A program made the translations under genes and the position numbers. Below are positions 45,189 to 56,103 of a stretch of DNA of 64,000 nt, in pieces. Source of the stretch: Peteryoungia aggregata LMG 23059 (lineage in GTDB: Bacteria; Pseudomonadota; Alphaproteobacteria; Rhizobiales; Rhizobiaceae); the NCBI RefSeq assembly GCF_030814435.1, contig NZ_JAUSUW010000003.1:372001-436000 (forward strand), in the 5' to 3' direction. The notes under the pieces were generated by a model. It did not search any database, was not told the DNA's origin, and saw only the letters and a list, made by a program, of their open reading frames with translations. Each line of letters starts with the position of its first letter. The first letter of the stretch is position 1.

Positions 45189-45202
45189 GTTGCCTATACA
45201 AC
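45189..45202. promoter_or_regulatory. HutC-type operator upstream of hutF
   Basis: GTTGCCTATACAAC is an imperfect inverted repeat (GTTG with CAAC), close to the CTTGTATA-type HutC operator of Pseudomonas. It lies 17 bases before the hutF start. A related site lies before hutC at 54242-54255. Confidence 0.6.
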
Positions 45203-45218
45203 TTGCAAAGGTTTCGCG

Positions 45219-46592
45219 ATGAGAGCTTCTCAAAGTCTGTTCTGTGAGCGCGTGCTCCTGCCCGAGGGCTGGGCAAGCGATGTGACAATCGGGGTCGATC
45301 AGAACGGCAAGATTGCCTCGATCGAGCACGGGATGGTGCGTGGACCGGATTCGACGATGCTCTCCGGTCCGGTTGTTCCGGCCCTGAAAAACCTGCATTC
45401 CCACGCCTTTCAGCGCGCCATGGCGGGTCTCGCCGAGCAAGCGGGATCGACCGATGACAGCTTCTGGACCTGGCGCGAGACGATGTATCGGCTTGTCGCA
45501 AAGATGTCGCCTGACGATGTCGAGGCTGTTACGACGAAGTTGTATAGTGAACTTCTGAAAGGTGGCTTTGGTCAGGTGGTGGAATTTCACTATTTCCACC
45601 ATGCCCTGATCGAGGTTGGCACCTCCAACGGCTTCGAAATGTCGAGCCGCATTCTGCGGTCGGCAGCGACGGCAGGGATCGGTCTCACGCATCTGCCCGT
45701 CTTCTATGCCCATGCCGGCTTCGGTGGGCTCGCGCCCAATGCCGGACAGCGCCCGTTCATCCATAGCATAGACAGTTTCCTCGCCCTGCTCGATCAGCTG
45801 ACACCCGCGTGCAAGGCTGCCGACGTGGAGCTCGGCCTCGCCATCCATTCGCTGCGGGCGGCCACCCCCGATGAGATGCGTGCCGTGCTTTCCGCAGAGC
45901 AGACGGGCGGACCGATCCACATTCATGTGGCGGAGCAAGAGCGCGAAGTCGGGGATTGCCTTGCCTGGAGCGGTCGCCGACCGGTCACTTTCCTGCTCGA
46001 TGAGTTTGCGGTCGACCAGCGCTGGTGTGCCATCCATGCGACGCATATGACAGCGGAGGAGACGGCGCGGCTGGCGAAATCCGGTGCGGTCGCGGGACTT
46101 TGCCCGGCCACCGAAGCCAATCTCGGTGACGGGATCTATCCTGCAACGGACTTCATGGCCCAGGGCGGACGCATAGGGATCGGCACGGACAGCCATGTCG
46201 CAACTTCCGTGGCGGAGGAACTGCGCGTGCTGGAATATGGTCAGCGGCTTCGCGATCGGCGCCGCAACCGGCTTGTATCCGGTCCTGGAGCCTCGGTCGG
46301 CCGCACGCTCATTGACGCCAGCCTGTCGGGCGGGGCCCAGGCTGCGGGTCTCAAGACGAGCGGCATTCGCGTCGGCGCGCGCGCCGATCTCGTCGTGCTC
46401 GACGGCGCCAACCCGTTCATCGCTGCGGCCAAGGACGACCAGATCCTCGACCGCTGGATCTTTGCACTCGGCAGCGAGGCCGTGCGCGACGTGATGGTTC
46501 GCGGAGACTTCGTGGTTCAGGAGGGTCGCCATCGGGCCGAGGAACGCATCGACAACGACTTTGCCCGTGCGCTGAAGAGAATACTTCAATGA
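45219..46592 (+). CDS. hutF: N-formimidoyl-L-glutamate deiminase
   Basis: HutF hydrolyses formimidoylglutamate to N-formylglutamate and ammonia. This 457-residue amidohydrolase has LKNLHSHAFQRAMAGLAEQ with HxH near residue 59, HLPVFYAHAGFGG, IHIHVAEQEREVGDC near residue 230, WCAIHATHMTAEETARL and the GIGTDSHVATSV aspartate near residue 322. The start at ATG 45219 was chosen; the frame opens earlier without homology. HutF with HutG defines the two-step branch from formimidoylglutamate to glutamate. Confidence 0.95.
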   Translation: MRASQSLFCERVLLPEGWASDVTIGVDQNGKIASIEHGMVRGPDSTMLSGPVVPALKNLHSHAFQRAMAGLAEQAGSTDDSFWTWRETMYRLVAKMSPDDVEAVTTKLYSELLKGGFGQVVEFHYFHHALIEVGTSNGFEMSSRILRSAATAGIGLTHLPVFYAHAGFGGLAPNAGQRPFIHSIDSFLALLDQLTPACKAADVELGLAIHSLRAATPDEMRAVLSAEQTGGPIHIHVAEQEREVGDCLAWSGRRPVTFLLDEFAVDQRWCAIHATHMTAEETARLAKSGAVAGLCPATEANLGDGIYPATDFMAQGGRIGIGTDSHVATSVAEELRVLEYGQRLRDRRRNRLVSGPGASVGRTLIDASLSGGAQAAGLKTSGIRVGARADLVVLDGANPFIAAAKDDQILDRWIFALGSEAVRDVMVRGDFVVQEGRHRAEERIDNDFARALKRILQ

Positions 46593-46635
46593 GTTTCATT
46601 AGCCGGCGAATCGTTTTCAACGGATGGAGCGCCTG

Positions 46636-48144
46636 ATGGTGCAGACGATCACTCTCGATACTGTTCTGACATCAGATGCGATCGCAGCCATTGCGGAGGG
46701 CGCCAGGCTGGCCTTGAGCGAGACGGCGCGGCAGCGGATTCTCGATGCCCGCGCGATCGTCGAGGCCCTGGTCGACCAGGGCATCCGTGGCTATGGGATC
46801 AATACCGGCGTCGGCGCACTCTGTGACGTGGTCATCGACCGGCAGGAGCAGGCGTCGCTTTCCCGCAATCTGCTGTTCAGTCATTCCTGTGGTATCGGTG
46901 AGCCGCTCTGGCGGGTGGAAACACGCGCGATAATGGCAGCCCAGATCGCCAACTTCGCCCATGGTTATTCGGGCATCCGGCTTGAGGTCGTGGAGACGCT
47001 CATCGCCCTCCTGAACAAGGATATGCTTCCGGTCATCCCATCCAAGGGTTCGGTCGGTTACCTGACACATGGCGCGGCGATCGGGCTCGTCGTCATCGGC
47101 GCTGGCGAATGCCGACACGAAGGCAAGCTGATCTCGGGCGCCGAGGCGCTGGCAGCGCTCGGTCTCAAGCCGCTCGTGCTCCAGGCGAAGGAAGGTCTGA
47201 GCCTGATCAACGGTACACCCTGCGCCACCGGCCTTGCTTCGCTTGCCGTCACCAGGCTCGCGCATCTCGTCGACTGGGCAGATGTAGCAGCCGCGATGAG
47301 TTATGAGAACCTCGGCGCGCAGACCGATCCATTTGCGGAAATGCCACTTTCCCTGCGGAAGTCCTATGGCCTGCAGCAGGTCGGAAAGAACTTGCGGACA
47401 TTGCTGGCGGGGAGCGCCCTCCTGGCAGAATCAGCTGGCAAGCGGACGCAGGATCCGCTCAGTCTCAGGGCCGTGCCGCATGTGCATGGCGCGGTGCGCG
47501 ATGCGCTCGTGGAGGCGCGGGCGGTGGTGGATCGGGAGCTGGCGAGCGTCACCGACAATCCCGCCGTCAGCGGATCGCCTGCAGACCCGAAAGTGCATTC
47601 GCAGGCGCATGCGGTCGGGGCAGCCCTTGGCCTTGCCATGGATCATCTGGCAACGGCCGCAGCGGAACTCGCTGCCATTTCCGAGCGGCGGATAGACCGG
47701 CTGGTCAACCCGCTGGTGAGCAGCCTGCCGGCCTTCCTCGCCTCGGGCAGCGGCGTCGAATCCGGCTTCATGATCATCCAGTATACGGCGGCAGCGCTGG
47801 TGGCGGAAAACCGCCGGCTCGCGATGCCCGCGAGCCTCGACGGTGGCATCACCTCCGGCCTGCAGGAAGACATTCTCACCCATGCGACGCCGGCAGCGGC
47901 CAAGGCGCTCGCCATCCTCGACAATCTCGAGACGGTGCTTGCCATCGAACTGACCGCCGCCGCGCAGGCCCATGACCTGCAGTCTTCAAAGGCGGCCAGG
48001 GCTTTGATGACCCAACGGATCTATGAGCGGGTTCGTCACGCGGTGCCCTTCTACCGGGACGATCGGCCCCTGAACGGCGACATCCAGCAGATCCGGACAC
48101 TCCTGAAGACGACGGCCGCCTGGTCCGAAAGCGAGGGCGCATGA
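46636..48144 (+). CDS. Ammonia-lyase-fold paralog lacking the MIO Ala-Ser-Gly (HutH-like)
   Basis: The 502-residue protein aligns end to end with the HAL/PAL/TAL family and with the true HutH encoded downstream. It keeps Y53 (GYGINTGVG), H83 ([11 protein letters not shown]), the NGT Asn (N192), Q272, R278 and the QED motif (E411). The MIO-forming tripeptide is absent: at 139-147 it reads SVGYLTHGA where HutH has SVGASGDLA. So A142-S143-G144 is Y142-L143-T144, and the Tyr equivalent to HutH Y280 is Leu. Without MIO, classical deamination of histidine is not expected. It could be a pseudoenzyme, a partner subunit or an enzyme with new chemistry. The ATG at 46636 follows GGAG; 46624 is an alternative. 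It overlaps hutI by 4 bases. Confidence 0.9.
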   Translation: MVQTITLDTVLTSDAIAAIAEGARLALSETARQRILDARAIVEALVDQGIRGYGINTGVGALCDVVIDRQEQASLSRNLLFSHSCGIGEPLWRVETRAIMAAQIANFAHGYSGIRLEVVETLIALLNKDMLPVIPSKGSVGYLTHGAAIGLVVIGAGECRHEGKLISGAEALAALGLKPLVLQAKEGLSLINGTPCATGLASLAVTRLAHLVDWADVAAAMSYENLGAQTDPFAEMPLSLRKSYGLQQVGKNLRTLLAGSALLAESAGKRTQDPLSLRAVPHVHGAVRDALVEARAVVDRELASVTDNPAVSGSPADPKVHSQAHAVGAALGLAMDHLATAAAELAAISERRIDRLVNPLVSSLPAFLASGSGVESGFMIIQYTAAALVAENRRLAMPASLDGGITSGLQEDILTHATPAAAKALAILDNLETVLAIELTAAAQAHDLQSSKAARALMTQRIYERVRHAVPFYRDDRPLNGDIQQIRTLLKTTAAWSESEGA

Positions 48145-49361
48145 CGACTATCCTCACCAATGCACGACTGGCGACCATGGCGCCTGACCGGCCAGGGCTT
48201 GGTGTAATCGATAATGGCAGGGTGATGATCGAGGGCGGGCGGATCGTCGCCGTCGGAGAGGCGAGCGAGATCGCAGTCTCCGCTGGCGCCGAGGTGATCG
48301 ACTGCGAGGGGCGCTGGGTGACGCCGGGCCTTGTCGATTGCCATACGCATCTGGTGCATGCCGGCAATCGGGCACGAGAATTCGAGATGCGTCTTGCCGG
48401 CGCTTCCTACGAGGAAATCGCACGCGCTGGCGGCGGCATCGTTTCGTCGGTGCGCCAGGTGCGCGAGGTGAGCGAGGCGGATCTTGTCGCGCAAACGCTT
48501 CCCCGGTTGGATGCGCTGATTGCCGAGGGCGTCACGACCGTCGAGGTCAAGTCAGGCTATGGGCTCACCGTCGAAGACGAGCTCAAGATGCTGCGGGCCG
48601 CCCGACAGCTCGCCGAGAAGCGTCCGGTCGCCATCACCACGACCTATCTCGGCGCCCATGCCACACCTGCCGACTACAAGGGACGCAATCGCGACTTCAT
48701 CGAAGACATCGTGCTGCCGGGATTGAAAGCCGCCCAGGCGCAAGGACTGGTCGACGCGGTGGACGGCTTTTGCGAAGGCATCGCCTTTTCGCCGGATGAG
48801 ATGCGGCTTGTCTTCGATGCGGCGAAATCTCTCAGACTGCCGGTAAAACTGCATGCTGACCAGCTTTCGAATCTGCAGGGGGCAGCGCTTGCCGCCGGGT
48901 ATCAGGCGCTGTCAGCCGACCATCTGGAATACACCGATGAGGAAGGTGCTGCTGCGATGACCCGGGCCGGAACCGTCGCGGTGCTGCTGCCCGGCGCCTA
49001 TTACTTCATCCGCGAGACGAAGAAGCCGCCGATCGATCTCTTCCGCAAACAAGAAACTGCCATGGCGCTTGCCACGGACTGCAATCCCGGCACCTCGCCC
49101 CTCACCTCCCTGCTGCTGACCATGAACATGGCCGCCACGCTGTTTCACATGACGGTCGAGGAATGCCTTCTCGGCGTGACCCGCAGTGCCGCCCGCGCGC
49201 TGGGGCGTCTCGACACGGTCGGGACCATCGAGGTCGGCAAGCAGGCAGACCTTGCCATCTGGTCGGTCGAGAGCCCGGCGGAGCTCGTCTACCGCATCGG
49301 CTTCAACCCGCTCTACCTACGCATCTGGAACGGCCACATCACCAAAGGAATTCTGTCGTGA
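48141..49361 (+). CDS. hutI: Imidazolonepropionase
   Basis: HutI opens imidazolonepropionate to formimidoylglutamate. The 406-residue amidohydrolase has [19 protein letters not shown] near residue 60 (HxH), [36 protein letters not shown] near residue 240, [12 protein letters not shown] and [12 protein letters not shown] near residue 308. The start overlaps the upstream paralog stop (ATGA) and its stop overlaps the HutH start (GTGA). Confidence 0.97.
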   Translation: MTTILTNARLATMAPDRPGLGVIDNGRVMIEGGRIVAVGEASEIAVSAGAEVIDCEGRWVTPGLVDCHTHLVHAGNRAREFEMRLAGASYEEIARAGGGIVSSVRQVREVSEADLVAQTLPRLDALIAEGVTTVEVKSGYGLTVEDELKMLRAARQLAEKRPVAITTTYLGAHATPADYKGRNRDFIEDIVLPGLKAAQAQGLVDAVDGFCEGIAFSPDEMRLVFDAAKSLRLPVKLHADQLSNLQGAALAAGYQALSADHLEYTDEEGAAAMTRAGTVAVLLPGAYYFIRETKKPPIDLFRKQETAMALATDCNPGTSPLTSLLLTMNMAATLFHMTVEECLLGVTRSAARALGRLDTVGTIEVGKQADLAIWSVESPAELVYRIGFNPLYLRIWNGHITKGILS

Positions 49362-50893
49362 CCATTACGCTTCACCCCGGCCGCGTTTCTCTCGCCGAAC
49401 TCGCACAGATTTACTGGAGCGGTGAAAGTGCCGTGCTCGACCGCAGCTTCGACGCCGGCATCGAGAAGGCCGCAGCGCGGATCGCCGAAATCGCCGCCGG
49501 CAACGCGCCGGTCTACGGCATCAATACCGGCTTCGGCAAACTCGCCTCGATCAAGATCGATGCGGCCGACACCGCGACGCTGCAGCGCAATCTGATTCTC
49601 TCGCATTGCTGCGGCGTGGGCCAGCCGCTGGGCGCCAACATCGTCCGGTTGATCATGGCGCTGAAGCTGATCTCGCTCGGTCGCGGCGCCTCCGGTGTCC
49701 GCCTGGACCTGGTGCGCCTGATCGAAGGCATGCTGGACAAGGGCGTCACCCCGCTCATTCCGGAAAAGGGCTCCGTCGGCGCATCGGGCGATCTTGCGCC
49801 GCTCGCGCATATGGCAGCCGTGATGATGGGCGAGGCGGAAGCCTTCTTTGGGGGCGAACGGCTTTCCGGCGCCGAGGCGTTGAAGCGCGCGGGGCTGGCG
49901 CCCGTCGTGCTGGCGGCCAAGGAAGGTCTGGCCCTGATCAACGGTACGCAGGCCTCCACCGCGCTGGCGCTGGCCGGCCTCTTCCGTGCCCATCGCGCCG
50001 CCCAGGCGGCACTGATTACCGGCGCGCTCTCGACCGATGCGGCCATGGGCTCCTCGGCGCCTTTCACCGCCGACATCCACACGCTGCGGGGCCACAAGGG
50101 CCAGATCGACACGGCAGCGGCCCTGCGCGGACTGCTCGCCGGTTCCGTCATCCGGGAAAGCCACCTGGAAGGCGACGAGCGGGTGCAGGACCCCTATTGC
50201 ATCCGCTGCCAGCCGCAGGTCGATGGCGCCTGCCTCGACCTGTTGCGCATGACCGGCCGCACGCTCGAAATCGAAGCGAATGCCGTCACCGACAATCCGC
50301 TCGTGCTTTCCGACATGAGCGTCGTCTCGGGCGGGAACTTCCATGCGGAACCGGTGGCCTTTGCCGCCGACCAGATCGCGATTGCCGTCTGCGAAATCGG
50401 CGCCATTGCACAACGGCGCATCGCGCTCTTGGTCGATCCGGCCCTCTCTTATGGACTGCCGGCCTTCCTCGCCAAGAAGCCGGGGCTAAACTCCGGTCTG
50501 ATGATTGCGGAGGTCACGTCAGCTGCCCTGATGAGCGAAAACAAGCAGGTGGCGCATCCGGCCTCGGTCGATTCGACCCCGACGTCCGCCAATCAGGAAG
50601 ACCATGTCTCGATGGCCTGCCACGGCGCACGGCGCCTGCTGCAGATGACCGACAACCTCTTCTCGATCATCGGCATCGAGGCTCTGACGGCAGCGCAGGG
50701 CGTGGAATTCCGCGCGCCCCTGACAACAAGCCCGGAACTGAGACAAGTGATCGCCACCCTGCGTGCCCACGTCGCCACCCTGGAGGAGGACCGGTATATG
50801 GCGCCGGATCTCGAGGCTGCCGGTCGCCTGGTGGCGGATGGGACACTGGTTTCCGCCGTGTCCGCCGGCTTGTTGCCGGGTCTGGAGGGGTGA
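49358..50893 (+). CDS. hutH: Histidine ammonia-lyase
   Basis: The canonical enzyme, 511 residues from a GTG at 49358 with AAAGGAA upstream. It converts histidine to urocanate and ammonia. Numbering coincides with the Pseudomonas putida enzyme: Y53, H83, the MIO triad A142-S143-G144 in [15 protein letters not shown]195, Q277, Y280, R283, F329 and E414. All catalytic residues are present, in contrast to the paralog upstream. Confidence 0.97.
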   Translation: MTITLHPGRVSLAELAQIYWSGESAVLDRSFDAGIEKAAARIAEIAAGNAPVYGINTGFGKLASIKIDAADTATLQRNLILSHCCGVGQPLGANIVRLIMALKLISLGRGASGVRLDLVRLIEGMLDKGVTPLIPEKGSVGASGDLAPLAHMAAVMMGEAEAFFGGERLSGAEALKRAGLAPVVLAAKEGLALINGTQASTALALAGLFRAHRAAQAALITGALSTDAAMGSSAPFTADIHTLRGHKGQIDTAAALRGLLAGSVIRESHLEGDERVQDPYCIRCQPQVDGACLDLLRMTGRTLEIEANAVTDNPLVLSDMSVVSGGNFHAEPVAFAADQIAIAVCEIGAIAQRRIALLVDPALSYGLPAFLAKKPGLNSGLMIAEVTSAALMSENKQVAHPASVDSTPTSANQEDHVSMACHGARRLLQMTDNLFSIIGIEALTAAQGVEFRAPLTTSPELRQVIATLRAHVATLEEDRYMAPDLEAAGRLVADGTLVSAVSAGLLPGLEG

Positions 50894-50912
50894 ACGTGAT
50901 GTTGGCAATCAT

Positions 50913-51099
50913 GGTACCCCCCTCTGCCCTGCCCGACATCTCCCCCTCAAGGGGGGAGATCGGCAAGACGCTTGCGCCTTACCTCCTTAATACGTCTCTT
51001 CCGGCTGATGACTCTACCTGCGGATGGAAGCTTTGGCCTTGCCGCGGATCGATCTCCCCCCTTGAGGGGGAGATGGTCGGCAGACCAGAGGGGGGTATC
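50913..51099. repeat. Inverted-repeat intergenic element between hutH and hutG
   Basis: Two inverted copies of about 49 bases flank an 89-base middle. The left copy is 50913-50961, with CCCCTCTGCCCTGCC and the internal palindrome ATCTCCCCCTCAAGGGGGGA. The right copy is 51051-51099, the reverse complement with few mismatches. Such ATCTCCCCC-palindrome elements are dispersed in rhizobial intergenic regions. The hutG ribosome site AGGAGG survives just downstream. Confidence 0.75.
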
Positions 51100-51125
51100 A
51101 CAGCCTCCGACAGAGGAGGTTTGCA

Positions 51126-51929
51126 ATGATGCCGGTCTTCGAAATCAACCAAGGCACCTCCCCCGTCATTCTCGCCTTCCCGCATACGGGCACGGATGTG
51201 CCGCCTGCGATCTGGGATCGTTTGAACGACAATGGCAGACTGCTGGCCGATACCGACTGGCACATCCACGAGCTCTATGCCGGATTGCTGCCGGATGCGA
51301 CGACGGTCCGGGCGACCTTCCATCGCTACGTGATCGATGCGAACCGCGACCCTGATGGCGTCAGCCTGTATCCCGGGCAGAATACCACCGGACTTGTGCC
51401 GGAAACGGATTTCGACGGTGTCGCCATCTGGAAAAGCGGGGAAGAGCCAACGAGCGACGATATCGCCGAGCGGCTGGCAAGCTTCCACGCGCCCTATCAT
51501 GCGGCGCTGAAAGCCGAGATCGAGCGCGTAAAGGCGATCCATAGCGTGGCGGTGCTGTATGACTGCCACTCGATCCGTTCGCTCATTCCCTTCCTGTTCG
51601 AAGGACCTCTGCCGGATTTCAACATCGGCACGGATATGGGCCGCACCTGCGATGCCAGGATCGAAAAAGCCGCCACCGAGATCGCCGGTCGGGCGGAGGG
51701 ATACACCTCTGTGATCAACGGCCGCTTCAAGGGCGGCTGGACGACACGGCATTACGGCAAACCGGACACCTGCGTGCATGCCATCCAGATGGAACTGGCG
51801 CAGATCACGCATCTGGCCACCGAAGCCCCGCCCTTTGCCTATGACGCCGGGAAGGCCGACGCGCTGCGACATCATCTCAAGGACATTCTGACAACAATCG
51901 AAGCCATCGCGCTCGAACTGAAACGCTGA
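51126..51929 (+). CDS. hutG: N-formylglutamate deformylase
   Basis: HutG releases glutamate and formate from N-formylglutamate. The 267-residue protein has FPHTGTDVPPAIWDRLN near residue 19, DTDWHIHELYAGL, RYVIDANRDPDG and YDCHSIRS near residue 142, typical of the N-formylglutamate amidohydrolase family (metal ligands His and Asp). It follows the repeat element and precedes hutU by 12 bases. Confidence 0.96.
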   Translation: MMPVFEINQGTSPVILAFPHTGTDVPPAIWDRLNDNGRLLADTDWHIHELYAGLLPDATTVRATFHRYVIDANRDPDGVSLYPGQNTTGLVPETDFDGVAIWKSGEEPTSDDIAERLASFHAPYHAALKAEIERVKAIHSVAVLYDCHSIRSLIPFLFEGPLPDFNIGTDMGRTCDARIEKAATEIAGRAEGYTSVINGRFKGGWTTRHYGKPDTCVHAIQMELAQITHLATEAPPFAYDAGKADALRHHLKDILTTIEAIALELKR

Positions 51930-51941
51930 GGAGCGAGGATC

Positions 51942-53615
<1,674 letters not shown>

Positions 53616-53632
53616 GGGGACACGACACGCCC

Positions 53633-54250
53633 ATGTCCATCCGCATCCAGCGCTTTGACGAGCACCTGAAGATGCCCTGGAAAAACGGGCTGGGGATCAC
53701 CCGCGAGGTGATCTCCAGGCCTGCTTCGGATGAACCCGGCGGGTTCGACTGGCGAATCAGTCTGGCCACCGTCGGGGCATCCGGTCCGTTCTCGATTTTT
53801 GCCGGGATCGACAGGACCATCGCCGTTCTCCAGGGGGACGGCATGCAGTTGACGGTCGATGGGAGACGGGAACCACCGCTTCTCGTGGGCTCGCCGCCCT
53901 TCGCCTTTTCCGGCGATGCGGAGGTTCAGGCGGATTGTCTGGGTGGGGAGACGCTGGACCTCAACATGATGAGCCGTCGCGGGCGTTTCGTTCATCGCAT
54001 GACGAAGATCGTCGTGTCTGATGCGCAGACGCTTTCGCTCCCCGCCGAAACTGTCGCCGTCGTCTTCCGAGATGAAGCCCTTGTTGCGATTGATAGCCTG
54101 CGATCGGACGCGGGGCTCGGTGACGTGCTCGTCGGCCTCGACGGGCCGCTCGAGCTTTCGATCGTGCCCCGTGGTTCCGGGTGCATGCTCTACATCATCG
54201 AAGTGACTGCCTTGTCCGGCCAGACACCGGATGCGGAACAGGTTGCCTAG
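53633..54250 (+). CDS. hutD: HutD family protein
   Basis: The 205-residue double-cupin-like protein starts IRIQRFDEHLKMPWKNGLG and carries ITREVISRP, FDWRISLATVGASGPFS and DRTIAVLQGDGM, all HutD hallmarks. HutD is thought to set an upper limit on hut expression, but its biochemistry is unclear. The ATG at 53633 is 18 bases after hutU. The last codons overlap the HutC site of hutC. Confidence 0.94.
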   Translation: MSIRIQRFDEHLKMPWKNGLGITREVISRPASDEPGGFDWRISLATVGASGPFSIFAGIDRTIAVLQGDGMQLTVDGRREPPLLVGSPPFAFSGDAEVQADCLGGETLDLNMMSRRGRFVHRMTKIVVSDAQTLSLPAETVAVVFRDEALVAIDSLRSDAGLGDVLVGLDGPLELSIVPRGSGCMLYIIEVTALSGQTPDAEQVA

Positions 54251-54255
54251 ACAAG
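54242..54255. promoter_or_regulatory. HutC-type operator upstream of hutC
   Basis: GTTGCCTAGACAAG resembles the site before hutF, with 11 of 14 bases shared. It spans the hutD stop and lies 83 bases upstream of hutC, suggesting autoregulation. Confidence 0.5.
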
Positions 54256-54338
54256 GCCTCTGCCGATAAAGGGAGCGACTGAGGCGTTCCGGCAGAGGCA
54301 AATGCCGATACGCTCCTCAACCATCAGGGTCGACCACC

Positions 54339-55076
54339 ATGTCCGAAGAGCAGCCAGGATTTGCACTCCCCGAGGAACGGCAGGATACGCCGCTCTACGA
54401 GCAGATGAAATCCGAGATCAAAGCGCGGATCGAGCGCGGCGAATGGCCGACGAATCATCGCATCCCTTCCGAGAACGAGCTGGTGGAGCTTTTGGGCGTC
54501 AGCCGGATGACGGCGCATCGGGCGCTGCGGGAGCTTGCCAGCGAAGGCGTGATCATTCGCGTCCAGGGGCGCGGCTCGTTTGTTGCGCCGAAGAAGCGCA
54601 GCGCCAACGTTGCGGATGTTCGCAGCATTACGGACGAGATCGCGGAGCGTGGCGGGCTGCATTCGGCCGAGCTCGTGCTGAAACAGGCCGAAGTCTGCGA
54701 CCACGACCTTGCCGATCGGCTTGAGGTTGCCGCCGGCACAACGGCTTTCCATTCAGTCATCGTGCACAAGGAAGACGATCTTCCGATCCAGATCGAAGAC
54801 CGGTTCGTGAATGCGGAAGTGGCGCCCGACTATCTCGACCGCGATTTTCACACGATCACGCCGAGTGCCTATCTGAGCTCCATCGCGCCGATCTCGCGCG
54901 CCGAGCAGTTCGTCGAGGCGGTGCTCCCACAGCCCTGGGAATGCCGGCTGCTGGCGATTGCCAAATCGGAACCCTGCCTTCAGGTCAGGCGAAGGACCTG
55001 GTCAGGCGACCGGTTGGTGACTTCGGTGCGGCTTCTCTATCCCGGCAGCCGTTACAGCCTGGAGAGTTCCTACTAA
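54339..55076 (+). CDS. hutC: Histidine-utilisation repressor (GntR family, HutC)
   Basis: The 245-residue protein has a GntR winged helix (PLYEQMKSEIKARIERGEW then SENELVELLGVSRMTAHRAL) and a UTRA ligand domain with YLSSIAPISRAEQFVEAVLP and RRRTWSGDRLVTSVRLLYPG. Urocanate is the usual inducer. It is the last gene of the cluster and is convergent with the cupin gene. Confidence 0.96.
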   Translation: MSEEQPGFALPEERQDTPLYEQMKSEIKARIERGEWPTNHRIPSENELVELLGVSRMTAHRALRELASEGVIIRVQGRGSFVAPKKRSANVADVRSITDEIAERGGLHSAELVLKQAEVCDHDLADRLEVAAGTTAFHSVIVHKEDDLPIQIEDRFVNAEVAPDYLDRDFHTITPSAYLSSIAPISRAEQFVEAVLPQPWECRLLAIAKSEPCLQVRRRTWSGDRLVTSVRLLYPGSRYSLESSY

Positions 55077-55112
55077 GCGCACGAACAGCAGAACATTAGC
55101 CGGCAACATATT

Positions 55113-55445
55113 TTAGAGAATTTTGACCGGCTTCGTCCACTGGATCAAAACCACGCAGCCCTCCTCCGACGAGACGGAATGCGTTGTCCCTTCTGGATTG
55201 GCGATCAAAGATCCCTTGGGATAGTGGCCGAATTCATCACTCTGGGATCCTTCCAGCACCAGGATCGTCTCGAGCCCGACATGCAGGTGCCTCGGCACGG
55301 AGGCGCCAGGGGCATAGCGCAGCAGTGCCAGTTCGGGCTCGCCCGATACCAGCCGGCAGATCTCGACCCCTTCGCGAAAATATTCGAACTGAAGGTGCTG
55401 CCAGCCGCCGCTCAGGAAATCCGGAAAACTGAGAGCTTCAGACAT
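55113..55445 (-). CDS. Cupin-domain protein
   Basis: The 110-residue protein has a single cupin fold with the metal motif [18 protein letters not shown] near residue 50 and a second [12 protein letters not shown] motif near residue 87. It resembles the ChrR C-terminal cupin. It overlaps the preceding hydrolase by 8 bases and is last in an eight-gene operon; a role as a metal-binding accessory or isomerase is possible. Confidence 0.88.
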   Translation of the reverse strand: MSEALSFPDFLSGGWQHLQFEYFREGVEICRLVSGEPELALLRYAPGASVPRHLHVGLETILVLEGSQSDEFGHYPKGSLIANPEGTTHSVSSEEGCVVLIQWTKPVKIL

Positions 55446-56103
55446 CGAGCGCCTCCACGATCTGATCGACGGTGGCTGCCCATCCGACGATCGCTCCTTG
55501 CGCGGTGATCATGTCGATGGCCGCCTGTTTGAATTCGGGGAAATAGCTCTCTGTGGCGTCGGTCGCGAGCAGACATTCGAAGCCGCGATCATTGGCCTCG
55601 CGCATCGTGGTCTGGACGCAGACTTCGGTGGTGACGCCTGCGAAGACCAACTGGCGGATCTTCCCCTCGGCCAGGATATCTCCGAGCGGCGTGACGTAGA
55701 AAGCGCCCTTGCCAGGCTTGTCGAGCACGATTTCGCCCTCCACCGGATAGAGTTCCGGAATGATGTCGGCGCCGGGTTCGCCCGAGATGAGGATGCGGCC
55801 CATGGGACCGGGATCGCCGATGCGCAGAGACGGCTTGCCGCGATCGCGCTTGGCGGGCGGGCAATCGGAAAGATCCGGACGATGGCATTCGCGGGTGTGG
55901 ATGACAGGCAGTCCGGCGGTGCGGAAGGCAGCGAGCAGGCGGGCCGTCGCCGGGATGATCGCCTGAAGGAGCGCGACCTTGTTGCCCAGTGTTTCGCCGA
56001 AGCCGCCGGGCTCGACGAAGTCGCGCTGCATGTCGATGATGATGAGGGCCACATGATCCCGATCAAGGTCGAAATCGAAGGGCCGCGCCTTGATGATTGC
56101 CAT
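55438..56103 (-). CDS. Isochorismatase-fold cysteine hydrolase
   Basis: The 221-residue enzyme has the triad D24 ([11 protein letters not shown]), K129 ([10 protein letters not shown]) and C162 ([17 protein letters not shown]) of the isochorismatase-like hydrolases. It is related to the biuret hydrolase-like gene 1.5 kb upstream but differs in the active-site surroundings, for example [13 protein letters not shown] against [13 protein letters not shown]. Substrates in this family include biuret, carbamoyl amides, ureidoacrylate and nicotinamide; specificity is unknown. The start overlaps the ATPase stop by 1 base (TGATG). Confidence 0.92.
   Translation of the reverse strand: MAIIKARPFDFDLDRDHVALIIIDMQRDFVEPGGFGETLGNKVALLQAIIPATARLLAAFRTAGLPVIHTRECHRPDLSDCPPAKRDRGKPSLRIGDPGPMGRILISGEPGADIIPELYPVEGEIVLDKPGKGAFYVTPLGDILAEGKIRQLVFAGVTTEVCVQTTMREANDRGFECLLATDATESYFPEFKQAAIDMITAQGAIVGWAATVDQIVEALDV

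Noticed and set aside
44949..46589. 546-codon minus-strand frame over hutF
   Set aside because: Antisense shadow; hutF carries all amidohydrolase motifs on the plus strand.
50913..51099. Inverted arms considered as a CRISPR or an insertion sequence
   Set aside because: Only two inverted copies, no spacer array, no transposase frame and no target duplication seen.
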